Shown: piece by piece, positions 1 through 11,635 of the stretch
How the letters are laid out: the number at the start of each line of letters is the position of its first letter
Numbering within the stretch: the stretch's first letter is position 1
From: Bufo bufo
Lineage: Eukaryota; Chordata; Amphibia; Anura; Bufonidae
Length of the DNA stretch: 64,000 bases
Assembly (NCBI RefSeq): GCF_905171765.1
Contig: NC_053392.1
Coordinates: forward strand, 448,854,722-448,918,721
Reading direction: 5' to 3'
The notes under the pieces: generated by a model
Seen by the model: the letters and a program-made list of their open reading frames with translations, nothing else
The model's database searches: none
What the model was told of the DNA's origin: nothing
Translations under genes and position numbers: made by a program

Positions 1-231
1 TACTGTAGAAATGCTATGCCCACCCCATATTGCTCATGTGTTTGGCGATTAATAAGTTACTGTTTCCGATCCAAAAAACAGATCAAATATGGAAACCATA
101 CGGATATGTTTTGTGCAATAACGGAACGGAGGAGGACTAAAATCAGAGAAGAAAAAAACTCAAATACTGAACAACGGATACGTGAAAAACGGACCGCAAA
201 ACAACAACGGTCGTGTGCATGAGCCCTAACA
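1..231. repeat. Fragment of a foldback-type repeat
   Basis: The segment ends in the motif CGTGTGCATGAGCCCTAA, which recurs near 9949-9963 and, inverted, at 20573-20590. It therefore looks like the terminus of a dispersed element. The other end is outside the window. No gene seen. Confidence 0.35.
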
Positions 232-1198
232 CAGACATTGAAAAGGACCTAGGAATTTTAGGGAACAGCAAACTAAGCTGTAGAAACCAGTGTCAGGCAG
301 CTGCTGCCAAGGCAAATAAGATAATGGGTTGCATCAAAAGGGGCATAGATGCCCGTGATGAAAACATAGTCCTGCCACTTTACAAATCGCTAGGACATGG
401 AGAGTTGTGTACAGTTCTGGCTCCTGTGAACAAGGCAGACAGAGCTGGAGAGGGTCCAGAGGAGGGCAACTAAAGTAATAACCGGAATGGGGCAACTACA
501 GTACCCTGAAAGATTATCAACATCAAGAGGATTCCTTACGGTAAGAGCAGTGGTGGTGATGGTGAGTTCACTAAAAAAGTTCAAGAGAGGCCTGGATGTA
601 TTTCTGGAGTGTAATAATATTACAGGATATAGCTACCAGAGAGGGGTCGTTAATCCAGGGAGTTAGGCTACTTTCACACTCGCGTTTTGTGAGGCTCCGT
701 CATGGACCGATCTGTTCAGATAATACAACCGCCTGCATCCGTTAAGAATGGATCCGTTTGTATTATCTTTAATATAGCCAAGACGTCTTGAACACCAATG
801 AAAGTCAATGGAGGACGGATCCGTTTTCTATTGTGCCAGATTGTGTCAGTGAAAACGGATCCGTCCCCATTGACTTACATTGTGTGCCAGAACGGATCTG
901 TTTGGCTCAGTTTCATCAGACTGACACCAAAACGCTACAAGCAGCATTTTGGTGTCCGTCTCCAAAGCAGAACGGAGATTGAACGGAACGGAAAGCCAAA
1001 ACGCGAGTGTGAAAGTAGCCTTATTCCGATTGCCTGATTAGAGTTGGGAAATAATTTTTTTCCCCTTAAGCGGGGAAAATTGGCTTCTACCTCACAGGTT
1101 TTTTTTTCCACCTTCCTCTGGATCAACTTGCAGAATAACAGGCTGAACTGGATGGACAGGTGTCTTTTTTTCAGCCTTATATACTATGTTACTAGTTA
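213..1198 (+). pseudogene. LINE 3' end (non-LTR retrotransposon, CR1/L2-like), interrupted
   Basis: The frame at 213-473 encodes the conserved C-terminal part of a non-LTR reverse transcriptase: EKDLGIL, AAAKANKIMGCIKRGID, then NIVLPLYKSL, after which the frame breaks (the usual ..RPHLEYC.. is lost). The region after it (about 520-660) still encodes a diverged FKRGLDVFLE..NNITGYSY segment. The 3' tail at about 1024-1198, ending TACTATGTTAC, resumes after a MITE inserted at 666-1020. A short copy of the same tail lies at about 30999-31032. The element is 5' truncated and dead. Confidence 0.65.
663..1023. mobile_element. TTA-target MITE (PIF/Harbinger-like), copy 1
   Basis: The ends are inverted repeats: GGCTACTTTCACACTCGCG on the left, and its complement ending GTGTGAAAGTAGCC on the right. 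They are flanked by the 3-base duplication TTA (663-665 and 1021-1023). The interior is rich in CGGATCCGT motifs. There is no coding capacity. It is inserted in the LINE 3' region. Class assignment rests on the TTA duplication only. Confidence 0.65.
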
Positions 1199-1960
1199 GG
1201 TTAGTAGATGGGGGAAAGGCAATAAGTTCAGTTTTTGAGAGATTTTGTTTCAGATAGAGGAGAGGACATAATGTTGGAGACAGCTGCCAGAAAATCACAT
1301 ATAGTTGGGTGTCATCAGCATACTGAAAACCACATCTTCTGACTGTCTGTGTCAACAGAAAAGAGGAGAGGACCTAGAAGTGAACCCTGAGGATCCCCAA
1401 CAGGAAGGGAAAGAAGAAGTAGCAGAACCAGCAAATGATACACTGAAAGAGCTTCCAGAGAGATGTGAAGAAAACCAAAAGAGAGCAGTGTCTGAGGCCA
1501 ATAAAAGTTGAGCATACTAAGGTAGAGTCTGTGGTCTAGTGTCAATTGCTGTCAAATGCTGCAGAGAGATCCAGGAGAATCAGCGAGCAAATGCCATTAC
1601 TATTAGTTCTCACAGATCATTATACACTTCAGTGAGGACAGTTTCTATGGAGTGCACAAGCCAGATTGTACGGGATCAAGAAGAATGTCAGGAGTTTAGA
1701 GATGAGTCAGTAGTTAGCAGTACAGGTTGGGTCAAGGGGTGCTTTTTAGTACTGGGCTTCTAACAGCATGCTTAAAAGTGGAGGATAGAGATGCCAGAAG
1801 AAAGGGGTTAAATATTGCAGTTAGGAGACTAATGACAGCTGGGAATGGGACTGGAGGAGGTGTGAGGGAATGGGATCACTACTGCAAGCAGTCGTTTGAG
1901 AAGAGGAGAGGATCCTGGGGAAGACTTCTTCGGTTATAGGGTCAAATGAGGAGTGAGAAC
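1199..1960 (-). pseudogene. Degenerate LINE reverse-transcriptase fragment
   Basis: On the minus strand, spread over shifted frames, are three reverse-transcriptase landmarks in the right order: DLSAAFDS near 1552-1575 (motif A), DPQGSLLGPLLF near 1370-1410 (motif B), and FQYADDTQLYV near 1290-1330 (motif C, catalytic ADD). Stops and frameshifts separate them. The downstream part (..SKTELIAFPP) also fits an L2/CR1-group element. It points the opposite way to the adjacent LINE tail, so it is a separate insertion. Confidence 0.6.
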
Positions 1961-2259
1961 AAGAGGGAGGGGGAAATTGATGCTGGTTAGACACTGGGAG
2001 ATTATTTCCTGGTGGATGTTATTTTTCTTTCTTTAAAGTGTGGCCAGGTCTTCAGCACAGAAGTCAATGAAGGGCACATGTGCGTTAGGGCTCGAGATTT
2101 GTGGCAGGTTTCAAAACAAACTTGTATAAAAAAAATAAGTTAGGTGTGACATCTTTTTTGCAAGCGATCTTTATTTTTGTGAGAGGTCCCCATGAAACAG
2201 AATGTTGGCCTTGAACTTTGGCCTTCATTGACTGAAGCGTAGTATTTTCCTTCTCTGGT
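1961..2259. other. Intronic DNA without recognisable features
   Basis: AT-rich sequence in galnt2 intron 2. I see no gene, tandem repeat or inverted repeat here. Confidence 0.5.
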
Positions 2260-2550
2260 TTAAAAAGTGGTTGCAGAGAACCAACATCACAATCCTTGCA
2301 GACTGGGCCTGGAAAACAGTCACGACCACCTGAGAAGAGTCCTGGTTATTCATAAATTCCTGTTCTCCCTGCCCACCTTCTACCTAGTTTTCTCCCTTTC
2401 TCTCTAGGACAGAACTGCCAACCATCAGCAGGTGGGCAGGTAAAGCAGGAGATTATGGATAACCAGGACTCTTCTCAGGGAGATTTGACTCTTCTCCAGT
2501 CCTGGGCTGCAATGATTATGATGCTGGTTCTCAGCAACCATTTACTTTTA
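2260..2550. repeat. Imperfect foldback element
   Basis: Long inverted repeat. The left arm (from about 2260) carries GGTTGCAGAGAACCAACATC and CTGAGAAGAGTCCTGGTTAT. The right arm carries their complements, ATAACCAGGACTCTTCTCAG and GATGCTGGTTCTCAGCAACC, ending near 2550. The loop is T/C-rich. It is non-coding and MITE-like. No clear target duplication was found. Confidence 0.55.
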
Positions 2551-3184
2551 GCTTATGTGTGACACACCGCTGAAATCAGCATTTCTGTCACTACTTTATA
2601 CTGCCCTCAGTAAGGTCAGCATAAAGGTGATGACAGGTTCCCTCTAAGGCACTCTCCATAAGGAGAAATAGTATCCCCCAAATCCTTCTATCATAACAAT
2701 TATCCCCTGTCCACAGGACATGTCTGATGTCCTGTGGATAAGTCCTTTCTCCTCTCTTACCCCTCCACATTACCAATTTCATCACTTTGCATGTATATTT
2801 AGAAACATAGAATGTGTCGGCAGATAAGAACCTTTTGGCCCATCTAGTCTGCCCAATATACTGAATACTATGGATAGCCCCCGGCCCTATCTTATATGCA
2901 AGATGGCCTTATGCCTATCCCATGCATGCTTAAACTCCTCCACTGTATTTGCAGCTACCACTTCTGCAGGAAGGCTATTCCATGCATCCACTACTCTCTC
3001 AGTAAAGTAATACTTCCTGATATTACTTTTAAACCTTTGCCCCTATAATTTAAAAATATGTCCTCTTGTAGCAGTTTTTCTTCTTTTAAATATTCTTTCC
3101 TCTTTTACCTTGTTGATTCCCTTTATGTCAACAGGTATGCGATGCAGCCTCACTGTCCAGGAGGTTCTGATGCGCCAGCCTGCC
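2551..3184. repeat. Dispersed repeat, probably LINE-derived untranslated sequence
   Basis: From about 2808 the sequence (CATCTAGTCTGCCCAATATA and onward to about 3130) has the look of a common amphibian dispersed repeat. It is non-coding in all frames. Family assignment is from memory of similar sequences and is weak. Confidence 0.35.
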
Positions 3185-3700
3185 TAAGGGCACTTTCACA
3201 CTAGCGTTTTTCTTTTCCGGCGCTGAGTTCCGTCCTAGGGGCTCAAATCGGGAAAAGAACTGATCAGTTTTTCCCCCATGCATTCTGAATGGAGAGCAAT
3301 CCGTTCAGGATGAATCCAGTTCAGTCTTTTATTACTGATCAGGCTTTTCAGAAAACCGTAGCATGTTGTATTTTTACCTCCGGCCAAAAATCCGGAACAC
3401 TTTGACTGAACGCCGGATCCAGCATTTTTCCCATTGACTTGCATTAATGCCGGATCCGGCGCCGTGTGTTCCGTCAAACCGGATCCGGCTTTTGCATGTT
3501 AAACCCGAAAAATGTGCAAAAAAAGTTAAAGTCCATAAACGGCGGATCCGTTTTTTCCAATGCATTTTTTCATTGTGATCAGAATCCTGATCAGGATTCA
3601 AATGTAATCCGTTTTCACACGTTTTTCCGGATCCGGCGGGCAGTTCCGACGACGGAATTGCCCGCCGGATTCAAACAACGCTAGTGTGAAAGTACCCTAG
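3185..3700. mobile_element. TTA/TAA-target MITE, copy 2
   Basis: Termini GGGCACTTTCACACTAGCG and the complement CGCTAGTGTGAAAGTACCC enclose 3188-3697. The flanking triplets are TAA (3185-3187) and TAG (3698-3700). The interior has many GGATCCGG motifs. It belongs to the same superfamily as the elements at 663, 4093, 5811, 27151 and 51250 but is a distinct subfamily. Confidence 0.55.
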
Positions 3701-4092
3701 GGGATAGAACCGCCTTTTCAATCTCTGATAATATCTGAGTACAGTATCGCCTCACTAGGTAAACTGAAGTGGAGTGCGGGTGTGAATTGCGGCTCAGCCG
3801 CGCCTCCTGCACTGCTATACTCCAGTTTAGAGGCTTGATCTGGAAGATGGGAGGGGCCTCTTCCATATAATGTACACAGATCGGCGGCCGCGTCCTGGCC
3901 ATACGAGCGCCGATGCCGCCGCCTCACTACACAAGGCAGAAGGTGTTCATGTGGTTTGACTGTGTGTATAGGTACCCAACACTCCTGATGAGCTTTATAA
4001 GCGAAACATGTAGAGTGAACCGGGGGTATAGTTAGTCACTCACAGTTCAGGCAGATTTTTGTTACACACGGGGTGCAAATAGCCATTGCCAG
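3701..4092. other. Non-coding intronic DNA
   Basis: Unique-looking sequence with a motif near 3984-4012 (CTGATGAGCTTTATAAGCGA) resembling one also found near 5454 and 32925. A short dispersed repeat is possible. No gene seen. Confidence 0.3.
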
Positions 4093-5172
4093 TTAGGCTA
4101 CTTTCACACTTGCGTTCGGGGTTCCGCTTGTGAGTTCCGTTTGAAGGCTCTCACGAGCGGCCCCGAACGCAGAATGCATCAGTTTGGCGCCGTTTGGCCT
4201 CCGTTCCGCTCAGCAGGCGGACACCCGAACGCAGCTTGCAGCGTTTTGGTGTCCGCCTGGCCGTGCGGAGCCAAACGGATCGTCCAGACTTACAATGCAA
4301 GTCAATGGGGACGTATCCATTTGACGTTGACACAATATGGTGCAATTGCAAACGGTAAGTGAAAGCTCTGGGCTATAAGCAATGCGCCGCACAGACCTTT
4401 CACTTACCAGTAGGAGGAGCGCCTGGCCGGTCACAGACATCGCAGGTAAGTATAATGCTTCTAAAAATTGCTAAGTAACCATGGCAGCCAGGACTGCAGT
4501 AGCGTCTTGGCTGCCATGGTAACCTATCAGAGCCCCAGCGATTAAACTGGGACTCCGATCGGAACTCTCCGCTGCCACCACTGATGGGGGGGGGGGGGGG
4601 TCGGTCATTTTAATTAGGGGGGGGGGGGGAGGGGAGGCCGCACTGGCCACCAATGAATTAAATACAGGGGAGGGAGGGGGTGCCGCACTGGCCACCAATG
4701 AGTTAAATACAGGGGAGGGAGGGAGGGGGGGGGGCCGCACTGGCCACCAATGAGTTAAATACAGGGGAGGGAGGGAGGGGGGTCTGCCCCCTCCTGCCTG
4801 GCAGCACCTGATCTCTTACAGGGGGCTATGATACGCACAATTAACCCCTGAGGTGCGGCACCTAAGGGGTTAATTGTGCGGATCACAGCCCCCTGTAAGA
4901 GATTGGGTGCTGCCAGGCAGCAAGGGGCAGTCATGTACACAGTTCTTTTAGTATATTCTAACTTGAAGCGTCCCCATCACCATGGGAACGCCTCTGTGTT
5001 AGAATATACTGTCGGATCTGAGTTTTCACAAAGTGAAAAATCAGATCTGAAAAAAACAGTTATGTAGACGGATCCGTTCTAAACGGATGCAAGCGTTTGC
5101 ATTATAGGAGCGGATCCGTCTGTGCAGACACCAGATGGATCCGCTCCGAACGCAAGTGTGAAAGTAGCCTTA
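4093..5172. mobile_element. Composite TTA-target MITE with internal hairpins and G-rich repeats, copy 3
   Basis: The outer termini GGCTACTTTCACACTTGCG and CGCAAGTGTGAAAGTAGCC are flanked by TTA on both sides (4093-4095, 5170-5172). Inside are a hairpin with GTAACCATGGCAGCCA arms (about 4476-4524) and three diverged tandem units of about 60 bases carrying GGCCGCACTGGCCACCAATG and G runs (4590-4780). An inverted repeat at about 4794-4922 and another at about 4944-5011 follow. The element is 1,074 bp, much larger than its relatives. It has no coding capacity. Confidence 0.6.
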
Positions 5173-5807
5173 GATGTAAGAGCGTGTATAGAAACAGGGG
5201 GATACATGCTTCTTGGGTGAAACCACCAGATAATGGGAGCGTGTAATTAAGTCTCCATTACAGGCTAAGTTGCAACACTTTCCACAGTTGCACACTGGCA
5301 CAGCATAGCGTCTGATTAACTATTTGTCCAATAGCGCTACAGGGGGCAATGGGTACACAGTATCATACAGTCGACTGTGCTGTGCAGGTTATACTAAGTT
5401 CAACTGATGGTAATTTACCTACTCGGTTTCTCAAACAATCATTAGGGGTTATACCCTGAGGAAGTGTGTTTGTTATGACATTTGTTTGATATACAGGCTT
5501 TTTCCTTCCCATTAGTTTTAATTAAGATATTTAATAAAGATTTATTGTTTCAGTTTTTAACGTTCCTTCAGGCTGTAACCTACAGCAACTGAATATCAAA
5601 ACAGATTTTCTACAGGGTGCAATGGTAGACTAATAACTTTAGAATAAGACAGTTTTGATAAATGGTGGTACCTGAGGAAAGAGGTATAAACAGCAATATC
5701 TGTTGGGCGGGATACATTCATATTAGTGATGCCCTAATCAATAGTGGCAGTAGCATCTAAGAACATTGACATGGGGAGATTACAATCTTGCCATAAGTAG
5801 AAGCGTG
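5173..5807. other. Non-coding intronic DNA
   Basis: AT-rich. Apart from a CCCTGAGGAAG motif near 5453 that recalls dispersed amphibian repeats, I see nothing definable. Confidence 0.4.
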
Positions 5808-6138
5808 TTAGGCTACTTTCACAATCGCGTTTGGTGCGGATCCGTCATCTGTAACATTGCCAAAATGGATCAGTCTTGATCATCGAAAGTCAATGGAGGA
5901 CGGATCCATTTTCTATTGTGCCATATTGTGTCAGTGAAAACGGATCCGTCCCCATTGACTTACATTGTGTGTCAGGATAGATCAGAGCAGAATGGTGACT
6001 GAACGGAGGCAAACTGATGCATTCTGATCCTTATCCATTCAGAATGCATTAGGGCAAAACTGATCCGTTTTGGACCGCTTGCGAGATCCCTGAACAGATC
6101 TCACAAACGGAAACCAAAACGCGAGTGTGAAAACAGCC
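5808..6138. mobile_element. TTA-target MITE, copy 4
   Basis: The left end GGCTACTTTCACAATCGCG is preceded by TTA (5808-5810). The right end reads ACGCGAGTGTGAAAACAGCC, finishing at 6138. The right TTA is not preserved (TGT). The interior shares the CGGATCCGTCCCCATTGACT block with the copies at 663 and 27151. Confidence 0.55.
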
Positions 6139-6312
6139 TGTCTCAGTTCCATGTCCTTGCAACACTAACAAACGTCTACATTTTTATTTTTTTTTAAACA
6201 AAAACAAACCTATAAATTTTTGTGAAAACTTCCCCTTTTCAAATAAAGATTTGAAGGCATTATCTGAAAAAAAAAAAGAAAAAAAAAAATACATTTAACA
6301 GATGGAAACATA

Positions 6313-6676
6313 GAGGGTCATTTACCATGCTGAAATACTCCTAAATTAGGCGCAGATAGCAGTGGGCGTATTTCAAGCAGATATCGACGCAACAGTTAGT
6401 TGTGTCGATATCTGTGACTTCAACCCGCTCACGCCTGGTCTAAAATTGTGAGTGTGATGAGCTGGTAGGTCTGTCTCATTCACCATTTTCTATGCTTGTT
6501 TTAGGCGTAGAAAAAGGTCTACATGTAAGACAGCTCAGAAGCTTTCTTACATTTAGAACTGGTGCTGGATGTGACGAAGTTATGGAGCCTCCTTATAACT
6601 TCGGTGGATCCACCACCAGTTTAGGGCTTTATTAAGAATCGGTATTTAAATCACCGTTCTTAATAAAATGTGCCCC
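6313..6676. repeat. Foldback element of the GGGTCATTTA family, copy 1
   Basis: It starts GAGGGTCATTTACCATGC and ends TCTTAATAAAATGTGCCCC. The interior contains GTCTACATGTAAGACAGCTC and AACTTCGGTGGATCCACCAC, both with close matches in the copy at 28083-28472. Non-coding. Confidence 0.5.
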
Positions 6677-6719
6677 GTATCGCCCTACGTTTCCATCTGT
6701 CCCCCATTGCACTGCAATG

Positions 6720-6728
<9 letters not shown>

Positions 6729-6768
<40 letters not shown>
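6729..6768. repeat. (TA)n microsatellite
   Basis: About 20 uninterrupted AT dinucleotides, followed by a T-run at 6782-6797. Confidence 0.9.
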
Positions 6769-6771
<3 letters not shown>

Positions 6772-6984
6772 TCTTCTATACTTTTTTTTTTTTTTTTGCA
6801 GGACAGAAAAGCATGGTCTGCTACGTTATTCTATCCTGCAAAAAAAACGTACAAAAATGTAAACTATGACAGACGGAGTCCAATTATAGTTTATGGGTAT
6901 GTCAAGTAATACATTTCTATACAATTTTTTTTGTTTACAAAAGTATCTGCTTGACATACAGGAAAAACGAGATGTGAACAGCCC

Positions 6985-7936
6985 CTAAGAGCTTCTGTGC
7001 AAACCACCACCAGGACATACAGTACTTTTAAGTCCTAATGTGGATAGGGATGAGAACATCCTTTTGTAGGAAGGGGTTAAATGGGTTTTATGATCCATAG
7101 GATAGGTCATAAACAGTGGCGTACTGCCAATATAGGCAGACCACGCAGCTGCTATGGGTCCCGTGGAGCGGGGGGCCCGGAGAGAACGGAAGGCCCCGGC
7201 CACTTGTCCTCTGTTCCGTTTCAGGCCCTGCTTGCTTATCCTATGCTCAGTCAGGGCACCCCCTCCCCATTGTGTGCAAAGGCAGCACGCTCCGCTGGTG
7301 TCCCGAGTCCAGACCCTCCCTGTCTTATCAGTCCATCCAGGCTCCCAGGCACGCAGCATAGCCATTAGCTCTCTCTCTTGGGCACTGCTGTATTGCGCAC
7401 TGGCCAATCAGCATTTAGCAGTGCGCTGGCAGCAGGAGCAGCACAGCAGGTTCAAGTAGACAGAACCTTGAGGGAGCGGGTGCAGCAGTTGTATACCGCG
7501 CTCACGCGCTGCCCGCCTGACTCATTAGCCAATAGCCACCCACCGGACCGGAGAACAGTCGATCACTGAACACAGCCAGTCCACCCCCTCCCCCCCAGCA
7601 TCACTGCCGCAGGCAAAATAAACACTTGCCTGCCCCTGATGTGTGCCACAGCCGAGCTTCCCACAGTAAGAAGAGTAAAAAGCTAATGTGGGTGTTCTTA
7701 ATGGGGAGAGGGCTGCAGCGAGCAAGCAGAGTCACTGTGGGGTTGGAGGAAAGGGAAGGGGGGGGGGGGGCGGAACACTGTAGGCTCATAGATAGAGGAC
7801 TCAGGACAGTGTGCTCCCCCCAACCCCATGAATTCTGCTTGCTGATAGAGGACAGAGTGCCCAGCCAGCACAGCTGCACATCCCCACTCAGTCACCTTGC
7901 AGGGTTATGCACACTAAGCATCAGCAGCAAGGAGTA
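6985..7936. other. Non-coding intronic DNA, partly repeat-like
   Basis: Relatively GC-rich with several short open frames on both strands, none with recognisable protein features. It has C- and G-runs (7575-7595, 7758-7772). Most likely old repeat sequence. No gene can be supported. Confidence 0.35.
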
Positions 7937-7939
7937 AAA

Positions 7940-8272
7940 GGTGTTATCCAACCCCTATAATATCCCCCAAAATGCCCGGGCACCTCATACAGGTAATACT
8001 TGGCCCGCTCTCCGACACCCGCATCCCTCCTAATGCCCGCACGGCCGCCACTGCATCCCTCCCATCGTGCAGATGAAAACATCCAGAGACGTGGGGGACA
8101 GCCAATAGCAGGTCACGATGGAAATGAGCCTCCCTAGCATCGCAGGTGACGCTAGGGAGGCTCATTTCCGTCGCAGCCTGCTATTGGCTGCACCTCTTTC
8201 CCACCGGGCATTAGTATTACCTGTATGTGGTGTCCAGCATTTTGGGGGGCATAATAGGGGTTGGATAACTAT
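7940..8272. repeat. Foldback element with a strong central hairpin
   Basis: The left end GTTATCCAACCCCTATAATA mirrors the right end ATAATAGGGGTTGGATAAC. In the middle, GGAAATGAGCCTCCCTAGC (8118-8137) pairs with GCTAGGGAGGCTCATTTCC (8152-8170), flanked by AGCCAATAGCAGG and CCTGCTATTGGCT. Non-coding. MITE-like. Confidence 0.6.
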
Positions 8273-9155
8273 TAGGTTAACCATTAGGATACCGGAGGTT
8301 TTTTGTTTTTGCATTTTGATTTTTCTTCCCTATCTTCCTCGAGCCATAACCTATCCATTTGAGGGCTTATTTTTTGCAGGACAAGTTGTACTTTAATATA
8401 GCACACAATGCAGTGGGAAGCAGGCCAAAAATTCCAAATGGGGTGAAATTGGAAAAAAAAAAAAATGGGGGTAGGAATACAATGGGGGTGTGGCAGAAGC
8501 CAGGGCAGATGGTGGGATGGGCCAGGGGGTGGGTAGTGGGCGGAGTTAGAGGGGCCCAATTCTGATTCTTGCTATAGTGCCCAATGATTTCTGGTCCTAA
8601 ATATAATATTGCTGGAGATCTGAATGTTGGGATCACCAGCAATCCAAAGAACAGGAACCCCTGTGCCCCTTGTGTGAATTGGCAGTCAGTGGTGTGCATG
8701 CCTTTATTTCTCTACAGAAGTGAATGGAGCAGTGGGTAGACATGCTCATCATCCTTCAGGAAACATTATTCTTGGAATCCCTGGGGGTTCCAGTAGTCAG
8801 GCCACCATTGATTATACTCAGGATAGGTCATTGATACCTCATCGGTGGGGGTCCAACTCTCCAATAAGATGACCGTGGGGGTGTCAGGAGTTGAACCCCC
8901 AGTAATCAGATATTGATAACCTATTCGCCATCAATATAAAAACCCTAGACAATCCCTTTCATCACTAAAGGCTCCAATGTGCAAAGATTTGGTTATATGG
9001 ATAAAAGGCAGCAGCCATTCACATCACTGTTTTCATTCTGAACTTGCTCTAAAAAAATTAAAGTTTTTTTTTCTGTACAGAACATAATCACCAATCTACA
9101 TGATATCAAAATCCCAGACAACTCCTTTAAAAGAAAGGTTCTGAACATGGTGTAC
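8273..9155. other. galnt2 intron 2 sequence next to exon 2
   Basis: Non-coding. The part at about 8370-8460 (..GGACAAGTTGTACTTTAATA..) recalls a piece of the large palindromic TTAA family seen at 55210-61082, as does 21411-21450. No gene seen. Confidence 0.35.
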
Positions 9156-9249
9156 CTGGTGGAAGAGTTTCCAAACTTTGAGCTCTCTCGTCTTCACCGA
9201 CGCTGTGAGGATCTCTTTTCTTGATTGCACCAATTTCATTCCAGGCCTC
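9156..9249 (-). CDS. galnt2: galnt2 exon 2 (lumenal stem)
   Basis: Ninety-four bases on the minus strand encode 31 residues plus one base: [15 protein letters not shown], then a short variable stretch, then [11 protein letters not shown] and the first base of a Gly codon. This aligns with the human GALNT2 stem (DWNEIDPIKKKD... and KAQSMETLPPG). The acceptor is strong: a pyrimidine tract ending TTTCAG just right of 9249. The donor at the low end reads CAG|GTACAC. Phase 0 at entry fits exon 1, and the phase-1 exit splits a glycine codon. The stem links the Golgi anchor to the catalytic domain and is normally the least conserved part. Exon 3 (..RWPDFNQ.. in human) was not found in 1-9155, so it lies beyond the left edge. 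Confidence 0.93.
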
Positions 9250-9259
9250 CTGAAAGAGA

Positions 9260-11512
9260 GAAAAAAGTCAGAGCGGCTTTCTGTCCTAGGCAATGTCCCA
9301 TTTGAATGGAGGTGCCGATAGGCATGCATGTCCACCATTCCATTCAACTCTATGCATGTCTGCCACTCCATCAAACAAGTTGTCATTCTGGGACATCACC
9401 TTAAAAAAAAGATCCTTGGGTGAATTTTGACGATTTGCAAAATTTCTATTTTGGAGACGTACTTGCCGCAAATGGAGGACGATATGCTAGAAGGAATCTA
9501 GATATGAATAATTTAAAGATTGCTGCACATTAAAGACTGCGTATAATCAATGTTGAAATCCTTTTTGCAGAGTAATGCAAGTTCATAACAACGTACGTAT
9601 CACAACACGTATGCTGTACCTTCTTCTGCATTCTGGACGTCAGGATGCAGTGATTTTTTTATGTTGTTTGTTTGTTCCGTCTCTGCATTTCAAAAGACAT
9701 AACTTTATTTTTCTGTCTACAGAGCATTTTTGTGGTGTGACACCAAGGAAAAACATAGCAATTCCGCCATTGCTTTTTGGATAAACATTTTACTAATTGG
9801 TCTTTATTAAAAATGTTCAACCATAGGGCCTGCCGCAAAAAGGTAATGCATGCACTACTTTTTGGCAGTGCGGAAGCACGGGCAGAAACCCCACAGAAGC
9901 ACTCCATAGTGCTTCCTTTGGATTTTGTGCCTCCATTCTGCACTGGTCGTGTGCATGAGCCCTTAGCCTGGTGTAATAGCCAAAACCGGAACCCGTCGCA
10001 AATGGAGCAGCTGATGACCATACACCCAATTTTGGAAACTAGACTCTTCAATTAGTTCACCTAGGACAATGATAACTGGCTTGACCGCACAGGTGTTTCA
10101 TAGAATAATATTTCAATTGGGAGATGAAATGAAAAATTACCATGTATTTTAACCATATGTAGTTTTAGTCTCAAATAGTTCACTTTCAAAAGTGATAATC
10201 TGAGAAAAAGGACCCCAAATCTGGTTACATTTTTTCCAAGTACACTGGCAGACTACAGGAAAAGGCGCAGGCCCCTCTGGTGGCCAGGACTGTGGAAGTC
10301 ATCATAGGCTGGCGCTTTCATAATTTTCAAGTACAGCCACCACTGCTGGGTTACAGGGTGGTGGGAATCATGGAAACAAGCAGTGTATAATGTGAGGGAA
10401 AAAGGAATCAATCCATCAAAGGAAGCAATATGAACACTCACAATACATTAGTGAGAGACTTGTATTAATTGTCTACATAATAAATGCCATGTGCTGAAGT
10501 GAGACAACCCCTTTAAATAAAGAAGACATTCACAAGTTGTAAGCTGGTGCTACTATCGTATGATGATCTCTTCTACCCATCTCCCCCATCTCTTCCTTCT
10601 TTATTTTTTAAATTCTACCCATGGCTAGCTTATAATTATGCTGTATCAACAAGACACACAGTATTCACTCTATAAGAGCCATGCTTACTTACTATTCACC
10701 TTTTACTGTTATCTAATTTTTCACTTGTAAGTTCGATATTGAACTCCCGTTTCTGCAGTGATTATCATTAATAATAAAAAGATGATGGAAAAAAATGGGA
10801 GACTTCTTAGAAATTTACAGACAGCTGGTTTTTGCATATATTCTATATCAATCTCAGTGAAAACTCAGTGCATTCCCGCTTCTATTTTTCCATTGTTTTT
10901 TCCCATTGTTCTATTGATTAACAAATTCTTCAAAGACATTTTCATTCAAATCAAGACTACAGCAAGAAAAATCAGCTATTTGAACATGTCCTAGTCCAAC
11001 TGTTGATCACTGGAGCTTGGTGCAGTGGCGACTTCTTCTTGTACTACCATGAAGAAAACAGGCCTGGTAATGGTGGAGCCAGGAGCCACTGATTCCACAG
11101 CCAATATCTGATGGTGCTGAGGAACCACTTTGGGATGTCTCAAGACTGAACACGACCTAATAGGACTGCCATTAGAAGGCCAGGCCTCATGACCTTTTCA
11201 CTGCCTGGCCCTGGCCCTCTAGGTGTAATGGCAATACCCTCGTTGCTCCTAGAAGCTCATTTCCATGTATTAAAACATAATAATTCATAGGCACATATGA
11301 ACACGGGGCCAAAACAGATGCCTGTAGCTTCAAATCTGCTGACAGATGTCCTTTAAGATCCTTCAGCCCTCTAATACGTCAGCATGGCTCAAATTATATA
11401 CAGAAGATTTTTATCTATATGAATGCGAGAATTAGTTCTAGAAGAAATATCTCCATACATAAGGTAAATATCCATAAATAAGGGGGCTGGTGAAGCCAGT
11501 ATGGCAGTACAC
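9260..11512. other. Intron 1, acceptor-proximal part
   Basis: Mostly unique AT-rich sequence. Fragments at about 9650-9770 and 10015-10060 resemble parts of the large TTAA palindrome family (for example TTTTGGAAACTAGAC), and 9949-9963 carries the CGTGTGCATGAGCCCTTA terminus. No coding exon recognised. Confidence 0.4.
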
Positions 11513-11635
11513 TAGGGCTGCAGTAAAGGATTATTTTAGAAATAGAGTATTTTATACGATTAATCGAGTACACCAATAAGAAAAAAAATTAATTGACTGT
11601 TTTCATTTATAAAAACTTATCAAACCCAGTGCCAT

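Noticed and set aside
4471..4740. Proline-rich minus frame of 89 codons
   Set aside because: It comes from G-run-containing tandem units inside a MITE and has no other support.
1..9155. galnt2 exon 3
   Set aside because: I searched the minus strand for the conserved RWPDFN..SGQDPYA..NKFNQ region and found nothing similar. It must lie beyond the left edge.
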